Shown: piece by piece, positions 17,738 through 25,771 of the stretch
How the letters are laid out: every line of letters starts with the position of its first letter
Position numbering within the stretch: position 1 is the first letter of the stretch
DNA from: Bacteroidales bacterium
Lineage (GTDB): Bacteria; Bacteroidota; Bacteroidia; Bacteroidales; Muribaculaceae
Length of the DNA: 34,685 nt
Assembly: GCA_004557385.1 (NCBI GenBank)
Contig: SFEA01000024.1
Span: 1-34,685 of the forward strand
Direction of reading: 5' to 3'
Made by a program: the position numbers and the translations under genes
The notes under the pieces: model-generated
Told to the model about the DNA's origin: nothing
Seen by the model: only the letters and a program-made list of their open reading frames with translations
Databases searched by the model: none

Positions 17738-18057
17738 GTTGAGATGTTGTTTTAAGTAGTTATGGTTAATAATTAAACGTTAATATTGATTGCTCAAAAA
17801 TTCTTTCTCACTGCGGAGAGCGGTGTGGAAGAGATAGGGTTTTTTGGTATATCTGTGTATCGATTCTCAAAGAGGTGGCTATAGTCGGTTTTCTGTTTAA
17901 ATGGAATAGGCATTGAGGCCTTGTGCTGTGGCATCTCAGCCTCATGCCTTACCCCAAAACCGAATCTTGTTTTACCCATATAATCATCTTTCTTTTCTTT
18001 GTATTGAATCGTTGTTCGATGTAGTGTTCATAAGCTAAATAGTTATTCTAAAAATGA
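17738..18057. other. fecR-susC intergenic region
   Basis: 320 bp that probably holds the sigma-dependent susC promoter and leader. A 61-codon open frame (17794-17979, minus) is present, beginning MGKTRFGFG; it has no recognisable domain and I do not count it as a gene. No strong hairpin or primary-sigma consensus was found immediately upstream of susC, consistent with alternative sigma control. Confidence 0.5.
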
Positions 18058-19059
18058 TTATTGTATGGTTATTGTAATATCATTGCCGGTGCGCTTATAC
18101 TCGATTGGCATTGCGTTGCGCAGCAAACAGAGCGTGGAGTCGACGCTGCCGGTGCGCTTTATCACACCCGAATATGTGTGGTTATGACCCTTGGGGTTGC
18201 GTATGCTCACCTCTACACCATAGAAATGCTCCAAAGCATGAGCCACTTGCTCAACCGAGGCATTGTTGAAGGGTATGAGATTGTTGTGCCAAACGGCATC
18301 GAAACCGGTGTTCACATCTTGCTGCACAGTGAGTTGGCGATTTTCGCCATCAAGGTTGGCACGCTGTCCGGGATTGAGTATGATGCATCCCTCGCCGTGA
18401 TTGCCTTTCACTTGCACCTTGCCGCTGATGAGGCTCGAGCAGGCGTTTTTGCTGCCGCGGAAGCATTGCACATTGAAGGTGGTGCCCAGCACTGTGATGT
18501 CCATCTGCTCGCCGTGAACCACAAACGGGTGGGCGGCATCTTTGGCGACCTCGAAGTAAGCCTCTCCTTCAATCTCCACGCGACGCACATCATCGTCAAA
18601 CTTTTCGGGATATTTTATCATAGCCATTTGGTTGAGCCACACACGGCTGCCGTCGGGCAACACCAATGTGCGTATGCTGTCGTGTGGCGCAAACACGCAA
18701 ATGCGGCTGTCGCGCTCCACTATGCTGTAGTTTCGGCTCAAGAAGGTTCCCACGCCCAAAAGCAACAGCACCACGGCGGCGGTGCTCACAATCCATCGGC
18801 GAAGCATAAGCCTGCGGCGGCGGTGTGCCTCAACATAGGCGATGCGTGCCATCTGCAGCTTTTCTGCCTCGGCTATCTGCTCGGCACTCATCATGGCTGC
18901 TTTTGCTCCGACAAATTGGCGGCGACACACGTTGAACTCTGCCACGTTGCGCATGTCGGCGGCAAGCCACTGATGCAAACGCTGCAAATCGGGCGTCGAG
19001 CAATTGCCATCTAAATAGGCAATAATTATTTCTTCGATTGTTCTGTCCATCAAATTCAA
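18058..19059 (-). CDS. FecR-family anti-sigma factor
   Basis: Inner-membrane regulator that relays the SusC signal to the ECF sigma factor. 333 residues: N-terminal cytoplasmic segment (1-85, IEEIIIAYLDGNCSTPDLQRLHQWL, the sigma-binding DUF4880-like part), one transmembrane helix (about 89-108, STAAVVLLLLGVGTFL), periplasmic FecR domain (about 120-215: RTLVLPDGSRVWLNQMAMIKYPEKF, GEAYFEVAKDAAHPFVV) and C-terminal DUF4974 (about 262-333: FNNASVEQVAHALEHFYGVEV). It lies 167 bp downstream of the sigma gene and upstream of susC, the standard order. Confidence 0.94.
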   Translation of the reverse strand: MNLMDRTIEEIIIAYLDGNCSTPDLQRLHQWLAADMRNVAEFNVCRRQFVGAKAAMMSAEQIAEAEKLQMARIAYVEAHRRRRLMLRRWIVSTAAVVLLLLGVGTFLSRNYSIVERDSRICVFAPHDSIRTLVLPDGSRVWLNQMAMIKYPEKFDDDVRRVEIEGEAYFEVAKDAAHPFVVHGEQMDITVLGTTFNVQCFRGSKNACSSLISGKVQVKGNHGEGCIILNPGQRANLDGENRQLTVQQDVNTGFDAVWHNNLIPFNNASVEQVAHALEHFYGVEVSIRNPKGHNHTYSGVIKRTGSVDSTLCLLRNAMPIEYKRTGNDITITIQ

Positions 19060-19226
19060 GTTGCGAAAGGCTTCTTGTGGGTGGGTTAATATCTTTCAGT
19101 ATGAATTTCACACCTTTCTCTCATTTGTTATTAACAACCATAATTGCCGAACACTTACTCCAAAATTATTAATTATTGTTAATTTTCCCCGAAGTGCCTC
19201 GACAAAACAATTCTGCAGTGATTCAA

Positions 19227-19778
19227 TCAAAGCGAACAGAAGAGCATATAGATGGTGAGTTTTTTTAGTTGATGACGCAGAATCTTCAGCGACTTATAGA
19301 TGTGCGACTCAACGGTGCGCACCGAAATGCCCTTGATGCGGGCAATCTCCTTGTTAGGAATGTCGTAGATATAGCTCATGCGAAACACTTCGCGGCTGCC
19401 TTCGGGCAGCGCGTCAATTGCCTGAAAAATTTGGTTACGCACATCGGCGACGTCGTTTTCGTCCTGCCCCTCGGTTACACCGAGGCTGAAATCGACATCC
19501 ACCAGACGGCTGATGTCCTCGAGCAGCACAATGCGTTCCTTCTCAACCTTTTTGTGCTTCAACTCATTCATGCAACGATTGTAGACGCTACGCATAAGCA
19601 GCCCGGATGTTCCCTCGCCAAACTGCAAAGCCTCGCGTCGACTCCACAACTCGGTGAACACATCGCCAACAACATCGTCGGCTGCCTCGCGCCCGACAAG
19701 AGTCTGGGCGTAAGCAAGCATCCTTGCATAATAACTCCTGAAGATGTCTTTAAACAATATGTCGCAATCGTGCATCAT
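19227..19778 (-). CDS. ECF sigma-70 factor (Bacteroides expansion type)
   Basis: 183 residues with sigma region 2 (about 8-75: YYARMLAYAQTLVGREAADDVVGDVFTELW) and region 4 (about 118-172: LPEGSREVFRMSYIYDIPNKEIARIKGISVRTVESHIYKSLKIL). Region 3 is absent, as in ECF factors. Held by the FecR protein and released when the STN domain of SusC senses substrate, it should activate the susC operon (family knowledge). It has a consensus housekeeping promoter at 19880-19911. Confidence 0.94.
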   Translation of the reverse strand: MMHDCDILFKDIFRSYYARMLAYAQTLVGREAADDVVGDVFTELWSRREALQFGEGTSGLLMRSVYNRCMNELKHKKVEKERIVLLEDISRLVDVDFSLGVTEGQDENDVADVRNQIFQAIDALPEGSREVFRMSYIYDIPNKEIARIKGISVRTVESHIYKSLKILRHQLKKLTIYMLFCSL

Positions 19779-19879
19779 GTTCTACATTTTCTTTGAGCTA
19801 ATTCGCTATTCGCTCTCTACCCGAAGGCGAACAACACTTTTTCGTTACAACTTCAATACAAATGCGTAAAAGTTGTCTG

Positions 19880-19911
19880 CAAAAATAATCACCTTTTTGT
19901 TGAAAACCAAA
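19880..19911 (-). promoter_or_regulatory. ECF sigma gene promoter
   Basis: Minus strand TTTG (19911-19908), 20-bp spacer, TATTTTTG (19887-19880): full consensus. The leader would be about 95 nt. Confidence 0.75.
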
Positions 19912-20052
19912 TTTTCGTGCCTTTTCGCCAACTGTGTCGCCCCTACGGCATATTGGAGCGAAGGATGTGCGCATCTTCCTTTATTTAAATGAATGATACA
20001 CCTACGCTCGATTTGGCTATATCGGTCTACACAGGCGCGGAACAATGAAAAA

Positions 20053-20084
20053 TTTGGCGGGTCGGCAATTGTTTGCTACTTTTG
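20053..20084 (+). promoter_or_regulatory. MFS transporter promoter
   Basis: TTTG (20053-20056), 20-bp spacer, TACTTTTG (20077-20084): full Bacteroidetes consensus, about 50 nt upstream of the start codon. Confidence 0.8.
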
Positions 20085-20140
20085 CACTCACATTAAAAAG
20101 ATTGTTTTTTATTTAACTGATAATCATTCAACCTGCGATT

Positions 20141-21382
20141 ATGGAAGAAAGAGAAACAAACAACGGGCGTGTGCCCATGGTGGCTCGCCAATACCTGGTG
20201 CCGATGGTGCTTGTGACGATGCTGTTTTTCATTTGGGGCGGCGCTCGTGCGGTGCTCGACGTGCTCAACAAGCATGTGCAGATGCAATACGAAGCCGGCT
20301 ACGGCGAATCGGCGCTCATTCAATGTAGCGTGTATATGGCATACTTTCTTGGAGCATTGCCTGCAGGGCTGATGATACGCCGCTATGGCACACGCCATGG
20401 CGTGATTGCCGGGCTGCTGCTGTTTTCGGTGGGCGCATTCTTGTTCGCCCCCATGGCTGATATGGGCAAACTGCTGGCGTTGCTGGCACCGCTGTTTGTG
20501 CTGGGTTTGGGCTTGTGCCTGCTCGAAACGGCTGCCAACCCTTATGTGACGCTGCTGGGCGACAGCCGCACCTCGTCGAGCCGCATCAACATGGCACAGA
20601 CGTTCAACGGCTTGGGATGCATGTTCGGCGCTCTGCTCAGCGGATTGTATTTCTTCAGCGACGGCAGCACCAAGAGCGGCGACGACATCAACATTGCTGT
20701 GCCCTACTGCATCATTGCCGTGTTTGTGCTGGCGGTGGCTGCGGTGTTTTCGCGAGTGAAATTGCCCGAGGTGATTCTTTCGCAAACCCAAACTCCAACT
20801 TCCGACGGAAAGATGAAGAAGGGGCTCGGATTCACTTTCTATTTCGGATTTTTTGCCTTGCTGAGCTATGAAATTTCGGAAATATCCATCAATACGTTTT
20901 TCATCAATTTCATGACCGACGACGATTTCCTCACACCCACCCAAGCAACGTGGGCACTGTCGTTTGGCGGACTGATGCTGTTTATGCTGGGCAGATTTCT
21001 GAGCAGCTTTGTGATGACGCGCATTGCCACCGAAAAGGTGTTCTTTGCGTGTGCATGCGGCACAGTGGTTATGCTCACAGCGGTGATTGCGCCGCTTGGC
21101 GTGGTGTCGAAAGTGGCGTTGGTGCTCACCTACTTGTTTGAAAGCCTTATGTTCCCCACCATTTTTGCCTTGTCGATTCGCGGCCTCGGTGCCGACACCG
21201 AAAAGGCTTCGTCGATATTGATGATGAGCGTGGTGGGCGGTGCCATCGGTCCGTTGGCGCTTGGATTCGTTGCCGATGCACTGACAATCAACATGGCATT
21301 CGTGGTGCCGCTGACCACGTTTGTCATTGTCTGGGCTTTTGCCTTATATATGCTGCGCCGACACCTGACTGCCAAAGCATAA
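20141..21382 (+). CDS. FucP/NagP-family sugar:proton symporter (MFS)
   Basis: A 413-residue major-facilitator permease with about 12 hydrophobic segments. It starts with a short charged N-terminus and FFIWGGARAVLD, the TM1 pattern of the FucP family. The motif LLETAANPYVTLLG (E129 equivalent to the essential FucP Glu) is characteristic of fucose/GlcNAc/glucose permeases. RRYGTRHG (80-87) is the inter-helix 2-3 loop. The substrate cannot be told from sequence; being divergent from an N-glycan-type PUL, GlcNAc, mannose or fucose are candidates. Single gene with its own promoter. Confidence 0.87.
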   Translation: MEERETNNGRVPMVARQYLVPMVLVTMLFFIWGGARAVLDVLNKHVQMQYEAGYGESALIQCSVYMAYFLGALPAGLMIRRYGTRHGVIAGLLLFSVGAFLFAPMADMGKLLALLAPLFVLGLGLCLLETAANPYVTLLGDSRTSSSRINMAQTFNGLGCMFGALLSGLYFFSDGSTKSGDDINIAVPYCIIAVFVLAVAAVFSRVKLPEVILSQTQTPTSDGKMKKGLGFTFYFGFFALLSYEISEISINTFFINFMTDDDFLTPTQATWALSFGGLMLFMLGRFLSSFVMTRIATEKVFFACACGTVVMLTAVIAPLGVVSKVALVLTYLFESLMFPTIFALSIRGLGADTEKASSILMMSVVGGAIGPLALGFVADALTINMAFVVPLTTFVIVWAFALYMLRRHLTAKA

Positions 21383-21424
21383 TCCATTTCGCCAATAGGC
21401 TATAGGGCATTCCCATAAGAAAAA

Positions 21425-21475
21425 CAGCACCGAGGTGTGCCGCCGACATTCGCGACGGATTGCACCTCGGTGCTG
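21425..21475. terminator. Bidirectional terminator between converging genes
   Basis: A perfect 13-bp stem (CAGCACCGAGGTG 21425-21437 with CACCTCGGTGCTG 21463-21475). On the minus strand it is followed by TTTTTCTTATG, so it is a good terminator for the DUF5723 operon; on the plus strand it follows the transporter gene with a weaker T tract. Confidence 0.85.
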
Positions 21476-21516
21476 ATATTATCAAACAAAATCTTTTTTT
21501 CGCAATGTCGGCTGCC

Positions 21517-22884
21517 TCAGAACGGTATATTCCAGCCAAAGTTGATTGATGTTGAGCTGTTTTCGGGCACACCCGGCTTGGCGAGCTTCATGCAAGTGTA
21601 GTCCATGCCCACAAACAGGTTGAACCCTGTTGGGTGGATATTGATTAGCCATCCCAGTCCTGTGCCGAGGTTGCCGGTTGCAACATTCGCGCCCATCGAG
21701 AAGAAGCGGCACGGAGCAAAGTTGGCGCTCAAGCGCAGTTCGGTCCACGAGAAATCGCCTTGCAGGCGCGACGAACTGAGCACACCGAAACTCAATGCCT
21801 TGTAGGCTGGCAACGTGTATTTTGCGCCAATGTTGACGGTTGGTGCCAACATGCGTGTGCGTCTGCCGCGGTCGCCCATGTCTTTCATCTCATAGAGCAC
21901 AGCCAAGTCGTCGCCCATGCGCTCAAGTTCGTCCTCGAAGCAGTTTGATGCCTCGTCGTCGACGTTGAACGTGTAGCGGTCGGTGGTGAAACGGTGTTCG
22001 CCGTCGGTCGATGCCACATAGTTGTTGCTCCAGCCTATGGCGCCCAAGTCGAGCAACGCGGCGCTAAGTTCAAAGTCGCCGAGGGTGTACACCGCACCAA
22101 GGTCGACGGCGGCGCCAAAGCCTGCCACACCAAACTTATCGATGTCAACCTCGTCGATGCACATGTTGCCTGTGTTTTCGCTCACCTTCGATGTGTAACG
22201 CAGGTTTTTCACATTGGCTTGCACGGTGGCGTCGGTCACCACATCCCAAGCATCGTCGCGCAACTCAAGCTGTGCTTTGTCGAAGTCGGCATCTACATTG
22301 CCGGCTCCCACCAGCACCTTGAAGGAGGCACCGATGCGCAGCTTTTCGTTCAACTGATGCGAATGGTTCAGGGCAATCTCGGCGTAAGCATCGGCATGCG
22401 CCTTGATGTCGGCTATGTTATAGGTGCTGTTGCTCACTCCTTCTTTGAGCAGGCGGAAGATGTCGGTGGGCAGTTTCACCGCCGCGTTGGCGCGCGCACT
22501 GATGCCTATGGTGTTGTAGCCGCCAAGACCCTTGAAGCCAACCGACAGCACATCGATTTTTGTGTTTACGCCCACATGGTTGGTGCCTTTGAGGCGCGAC
22601 ATCGCTTCCTCACTGCTCACACCCGGATTGAGGAACGTGGTGGTCTTGCCGTCGATGTTATAGAAGATGTCCTTCACGCCCAACGTGCTGCGTTGAGCCA
22701 CGTTGATGTTCGACAAACCCGGGAATGAAACGAATCCCTGTGAATTGCCCATCGCCGGATTCATTTGATAACGCGTGAGATAACCGTCGAGAAAATATCC
22801 CGATGTGGTGTGTTGTGCATAGCCCGATGCCCACACAAGCATGCCTACGCACATAATTATTGATTTAAATATAGTCTTAACCAC
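21517..22884 (-). CDS. DUF5723-family outer-membrane beta-barrel-type protein
   Basis: 455 residues with a signal peptide (cleavage after SGYAQ, about 24). The mature start HTTSGYFLDGYLTRYQMNPAMGN, then VSFPGLSNINVAQRSTLGVKDIFY, is the typical opening of DUF5723 proteins. The rest alternates hydrophobic beta strands and ends in FGWNIPF with a C-terminal phenylalanine, as in outer-membrane barrels. Function of the family is unknown. It is 39 bp downstream of a large lipoprotein gene, so the two probably form an envelope pair. Confidence 0.8.
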   Translation of the reverse strand: MVKTIFKSIIMCVGMLVWASGYAQHTTSGYFLDGYLTRYQMNPAMGNSQGFVSFPGLSNINVAQRSTLGVKDIFYNIDGKTTTFLNPGVSSEEAMSRLKGTNHVGVNTKIDVLSVGFKGLGGYNTIGISARANAAVKLPTDIFRLLKEGVSNSTYNIADIKAHADAYAEIALNHSHQLNEKLRIGASFKVLVGAGNVDADFDKAQLELRDDAWDVVTDATVQANVKNLRYTSKVSENTGNMCIDEVDIDKFGVAGFGAAVDLGAVYTLGDFELSAALLDLGAIGWSNNYVASTDGEHRFTTDRYTFNVDDEASNCFEDELERMGDDLAVLYEMKDMGDRGRRTRMLAPTVNIGAKYTLPAYKALSFGVLSSSRLQGDFSWTELRLSANFAPCRFFSMGANVATGNLGTGLGWLINIHPTGFNLFVGMDYTCMKLAKPGVPENSSTSINFGWNIPF

Positions 22885-22923
22885 TGTTGTATCGATTTTT
22901 TTATTAATTAGGATTAGATTGAT

Positions 22924-24660
22924 TTATAACTCAGTGACGTAGCTTCCGCTCACCTTCACCTTGATGTTGCTGAGTTTCACGTTCATCGAGGGCGAAAGGG
23001 TGTTGCCTTGCTCGGCTCGCGCCACGGCTTCGAGCACAATGCCGTCGAGGTGCTTCACCACACCGGTCACTGTGGCGGTGAATGCTGCGCCCTGCGCTTT
23101 GGCTGCCACCGGACTGCACTCTACAGTAACATTGTCCAACTTGTTGCCATTTATGTCGATTGGCTTGATGGAAAAGCTGAGCGATGCCGGGCATTGATTG
23201 TCGATGGTGGCGGTGATGTCAATTTTGGTGATGGTCACTTTGTCGAGTTCTTCGTCGTTCCAGCCGTCGAACACGTCGCTATACATGATGCACGACCCGC
23301 TCTTGAGGTTCAACGGTGCATACAGCATGTATTTGCCTTGCATCGTGCCCAGATTGGTACCTAAAACGAGGTTGCTGACGCTCTGCTCGGGCACTTCCGA
23401 CTTGTCGATGTCGATGGCTATCTCGGTGGGCAGACCGTTGCCGCTAAGCACATTCGACAGCGAAGCGAACGCCACATGCTGCGCTGCTTCGTAGCCGGCG
23501 GCATAAGCCTGTGGCTTGGTGGGCGACAGGCAATAACAGCTTTGTTGGCGGCTGCCGTCGATGCGTATGGCACCGCCGTCGGGCGTGAACACACTCCACG
23601 GCGAATCGTCGCGGCGCGACATAATGTCGAAATGCATATTTGCCCACAAGCTATAGGTGTAGAGCGGATTGCTCAACCACAAATATATTTGCGGATTGGT
23701 GATGCTGATGTCGGTGCCCGGCTGCGAGAGCACATCGGGCAAATCGCCAAGGGTGAACGGTTCGGGCGACAACCCGCTTGGGCTATATGCTATCTTGCCC
23801 GAGAACTTGTTTATAGTAATGTCCGATGCCGTATAGCCGTTCATAAGAACCACATTTTGTGGCAACCTGGCATCTTTCACCAGGTCGGACGCCGCTATTT
23901 GCATCTCTGCCGACAGGATGGTGATGCAATCGTCAATCGAAAATGTATGGCGGGCGGCATCGAAAAGCGCCTTCGACTTTGCCATGTCGATGCCCGTAAA
24001 CTCAAAGCGCAGGCTCAGCAGGTTGTTTGTCACCAAACACCCGTCAAGGGTGTAGATGCCTGTAGCGGCGTCGAACGTGCCTTTGTCAACCTTGCACACC
24101 ATGCCTTTGGGCAACGCAATCTTCAGGTTCTTGTAGGTGTAGCGATTAACCACCCCGTCAAACCCGTTCACCTTAAATGTCACGGTGACGGCGAAATTCA
24201 TTCCAACATAGTCGATGCCGCGAATGTCGGCTGAAACATCGTCCACGGTGGTGCTGAACGGCGCCTCTACACTGCCAATGTTGATGTTAATGCTGCCGCC
24301 CTGCGATGCCAGCACATTATTGCCCACCTGATATTCTGCAGGAATGTCTATCTGGGTGTAATTGCTGCTGATTGACGGCGCCTGAAGCGTTATCGACGAA
24401 AAACTAATGTTGTCGGAGGCAAATTCGCCCTCCGAAACAAACACATACTCTCCGTTAATCTCCTTGATTTTGCTGCCTTCGTCGAGCGAAATCACCGAAC
24501 TGAGCTTAATCTCGTCGAGATTAAGCGGAACTGTCAAATCCACTACTTTAACTTCTGCCGTAGTGTCGATATTCTCCAAGTCGATGTCGTCATCAATACA
24601 TCCCGAGAACGTCATCAGCGCCACAATGAGCGCCGCACAATAATTGATACGTTTTTTCAT
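22924..24660 (-). CDS. Large beta-rich lipoprotein of unknown function
   Basis: 578 residues. Signal peptide with lipobox FSGC (C21) followed by IDDDID, an acidic run that fits surface export. The body is rich in Ser/Thr/Asp beta segments with no motif I recognise; internal strands such as FAVTVTFKVNGFDGVVNRYTY and KVTITKIDITATIDNQCP suggest stacked Ig-like or adhesin-like domains. It is the promoter-proximal gene of the operon with the DUF5723 protein. Could be an adhesin or assembly partner of that barrel; this is inference. Confidence 0.7.
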   Translation of the reverse strand: MKKRINYCAALIVALMTFSGCIDDDIDLENIDTTAEVKVVDLTVPLNLDEIKLSSVISLDEGSKIKEINGEYVFVSEGEFASDNISFSSITLQAPSISSNYTQIDIPAEYQVGNNVLASQGGSININIGSVEAPFSTTVDDVSADIRGIDYVGMNFAVTVTFKVNGFDGVVNRYTYKNLKIALPKGMVCKVDKGTFDAATGIYTLDGCLVTNNLLSLRFEFTGIDMAKSKALFDAARHTFSIDDCITILSAEMQIAASDLVKDARLPQNVVLMNGYTASDITINKFSGKIAYSPSGLSPEPFTLGDLPDVLSQPGTDISITNPQIYLWLSNPLYTYSLWANMHFDIMSRRDDSPWSVFTPDGGAIRIDGSRQQSCYCLSPTKPQAYAAGYEAAQHVAFASLSNVLSGNGLPTEIAIDIDKSEVPEQSVSNLVLGTNLGTMQGKYMLYAPLNLKSGSCIMYSDVFDGWNDEELDKVTITKIDITATIDNQCPASLSFSIKPIDINGNKLDNVTVECSPVAAKAQGAAFTATVTGVVKHLDGIVLEAVARAEQGNTLSPSMNVKLSNIKVKVSGSYVTEL

Positions 24661-24848
24661 CTAACAAAAAATTAGGGCAAATAATTACTAGAATACACTT
24701 GTGCATTGCACTACTGCACAACAAATTATCTCTTTCGCCAACAAAATTAAAGATTTGCCGACGGTTTCTTGCAACAAAGCAAGCAAAAATGTTTACAAAC
24801 AGCATTCGCTGTCACACCGCCGTAACAATCGCTGTGCACACAACATCG

Positions 24849-24904
24849 TGTATATTCAACATCGAATGTATATTCAATATCGAAGTGTATATTCAATATC
24901 GAAG
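24849..24904. repeat. Three-copy 18-19 bp tandem repeat
   Basis: Copies at 24849-24866, 24867-24885 and 24886-24904, consensus TGTATATTCAATATCGAAG; the first copy differs by one base and lacks the final G. Each holds the palindrome ATATT-C-AATAT (the first copy has AACAT). The array ends 29 bp before the tRNA -33 element, so it could be a protein-binding array, or simply slippage. Confidence 0.8.
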
Positions 24905-24933
24905 TGCAAAATTTTCGAAAAAACTACAACAAA

Positions 24934-24965
24934 GTTGCACACATCGCCAAAAAACATTACCTTTG
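24934..24965 (+). promoter_or_regulatory. tRNA promoter
   Basis: GTTG (24934-24937), 20-bp spacer, TACCTTTG (24958-24965): near-full consensus, about 75 bp upstream of the mature tRNA 5' end. Confidence 0.75.
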
Positions 24966-25041
24966 CACCACAAAAAGCGCACCGCAGCGCGCCACACCTG
25001 GCACGCAAGCAGTCGCCCGGCTGGCACACACGCCGCCAAAC

Positions 25042-25115
25042 GGTCCTATAGCTCAGTTGGTTAGAGCATCTGACTCATAATCAGGGGGTCCTTGGTTCAA
25101 GCCCAAGTGGGACCA
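25042..25115 (+). tRNA. tRNA with CAT anticodon (Met elongator or Ile2)
   Basis: All arms fold: acceptor GGTCCTA/TGGGACC, D arm GCTC/GAGC, anticodon stem TCTGA/TCAGG with loop CTCATAA (anticodon CAT), T arm CTTGG/CCAAG with loop TTCAAGC, discriminator A. CCA is not encoded. The acceptor lacks the C1:A72 mismatch of initiators, so this is elongator Met or the lysidine-modified Ile2 tRNA; sequence reading alone does not settle which. It has its own promoter and terminator and stands at the left edge of an AT-rich island. Confidence 0.95.
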
Positions 25116-25121
25116 CAAAAC

Positions 25122-25168
25122 AAATCGCTAAGTGTTGATAAATCAATCACTTAGCGATTTTTCTTTCC
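25122..25168 (+). terminator. Strong intrinsic terminator after the tRNA
   Basis: AAATCGCTAAGTG (25122-25134) pairs perfectly with CACTTAGCGATTT (25148-25160); the stem extends through TTGAT/ATCAA with one bulge. It is followed by TTCTTT after the stem's own T run. Confidence 0.9.
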
Positions 25169-25370
25169 CAAAACGTCCGAATTTCCCACGACTTATTTCG
25201 GTCACAGCAGAAAAATGTCGTAGTAATCAAAAAGTTTTATTTACAAATAGAGTCGTTTATTTCGGTATGGAATGAATAGACGGCTTTTTAAGTAGCCTTT
25301 CGGAGAATATAGGCGCAAATACAAATTGTTTTCTAAATTGTATATTTTTGTCGCAAGAAATTTCAATCAC

Positions 25371-25390
25371 TTGATATACAATTATATCAA
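25371..25390. promoter_or_regulatory. Perfect palindrome in the leader region
   Basis: TTGATATA (25371-25378), loop CAAT, TATATCAA (25383-25390): a perfect 8-bp inverted repeat. It lies 10 bp before TAACTTTA (25401-25408), a near-consensus -7 element, so it could be an operator for the downstream gene cluster. Confidence 0.4.
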
Positions 25391-25412
25391 AATAAATCAT
25401 TAACTTTACAAC

Positions 25413-25728
25413 GCATATCACTTGCAGAAGCCCGATGCGGGTTATGTGGGTGGGAAAGCAGACATTTTAGAAAGCGCTTACTTTACGCTCTTTCTTGGCA
25501 TTCAGAAACTTCGCAACTTTCTAAATCTCTGTCAAGATCGAAGCAATGGTAGATGCCTTATGGATATGTAATATTATCATTGATAGGTGAAGTGATGCCT
25601 ATTAGTGAGAAGTGTCATATTCAGCGTGAGGCTTCTGCATTGCTCGTTCTACAAGAGATGGGCAATGCGAAGGCCACAGAATGCGTGAACGAGCAAAAAG
25701 CATGGCTCTCATGTTTTTTTATTTTTAA
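25413..25728 (+). ncRNA. Candidate structured RNA/leader ahead of the tubulin cluster
   Basis: Consecutive foldable elements follow the putative -7 box: CCCG-ATG-CGGG (25431-25441), GAAAGCG pairing with CGCT-C-TTTC (about 25472-25496), AGAAA/TTTCT (about 25504-25523), and a long stem of 14 pairs in 15 positions joining GCTTCTGCATTGCTC (25631-25645) with GGGCAATGCGAAGGC (about 25660-25674). GAGC/GCTC and the run TTTTTTT-A-TTTTT end it near 25728. This also overlaps a 67-codon frame (25553-25756). I do not recognise an Rfam family. RNA, small gene or dispersed repeat are all possible. Confidence 0.4.
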
Positions 25729-25756
25729 CCTTGTCATATTGGGACTATGGCTTTAA
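25553..25756 (+). CDS. Possible small membrane protein (67 aa), uncertain
   Basis: An open frame with a polar N-terminus (MPISEKCHIQREAS) and a hydrophobic C-terminus (LSCFFIFNLVILGLWL) that could be one transmembrane helix. It lies 15 bp before the lipoprotein gene, which favours translation. Against it, the sequence overlaps strong RNA-like stems and has no clear homologue that I recognise. A later ATG at 25595 is also possible. Confidence 0.35.
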   Translation: MPYGYVILSLIGEVMPISEKCHIQREASALLVLQEMGNAKATECVNEQKAWLSCFFIFNLVILGLWL

Positions 25757-25771
25757 ATTAACCTATATATT

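Larger units (their letters stand above)
19779..20140. other. Divergent control region between ECF sigma and MFS transporter genes
   Basis: 362 bp without a gene. It contains the minus-strand sigma promoter and the plus-strand transporter promoter, whose -7 elements are about 190 bp apart. No clear palindromic operator was seen between them. Confidence 0.6.
24661..25041. other. Intergenic region upstream of the tRNA
   Basis: 381 bp with no gene. It holds a possible minus-strand promoter for the lipoprotein operon (TAATTTTG at 24749-24742, with a TTG 22 bp further upstream), a three-copy tandem repeat (24849-24904), and the tRNA promoter (24934-24965). Confidence 0.6.

Noticed and set aside
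17794..17979. 61-aa gene upstream of susC
   Set aside because: No signal, domain or coupling to neighbours; it lies in a probable promoter/leader region, so it is recorded only as part of the spacer.
6637..21382. A fucose utilisation locus formed by fucO and the FucP-like transporter
   Set aside because: The two genes are 12 kb apart with separate promoters, no fucose isomerase, kinase or aldolase is present, and the transporter family also carries GlcNAc and glucose.
24849..24904. CRISPR array
   Set aside because: The repeats are contiguous with no spacers and there are no cas genes.
25042..25115. Initiator tRNA-fMet
   Set aside because: The acceptor starts with a G1-C72 pair and the anticodon stem lacks the three G-C pairs of initiators.
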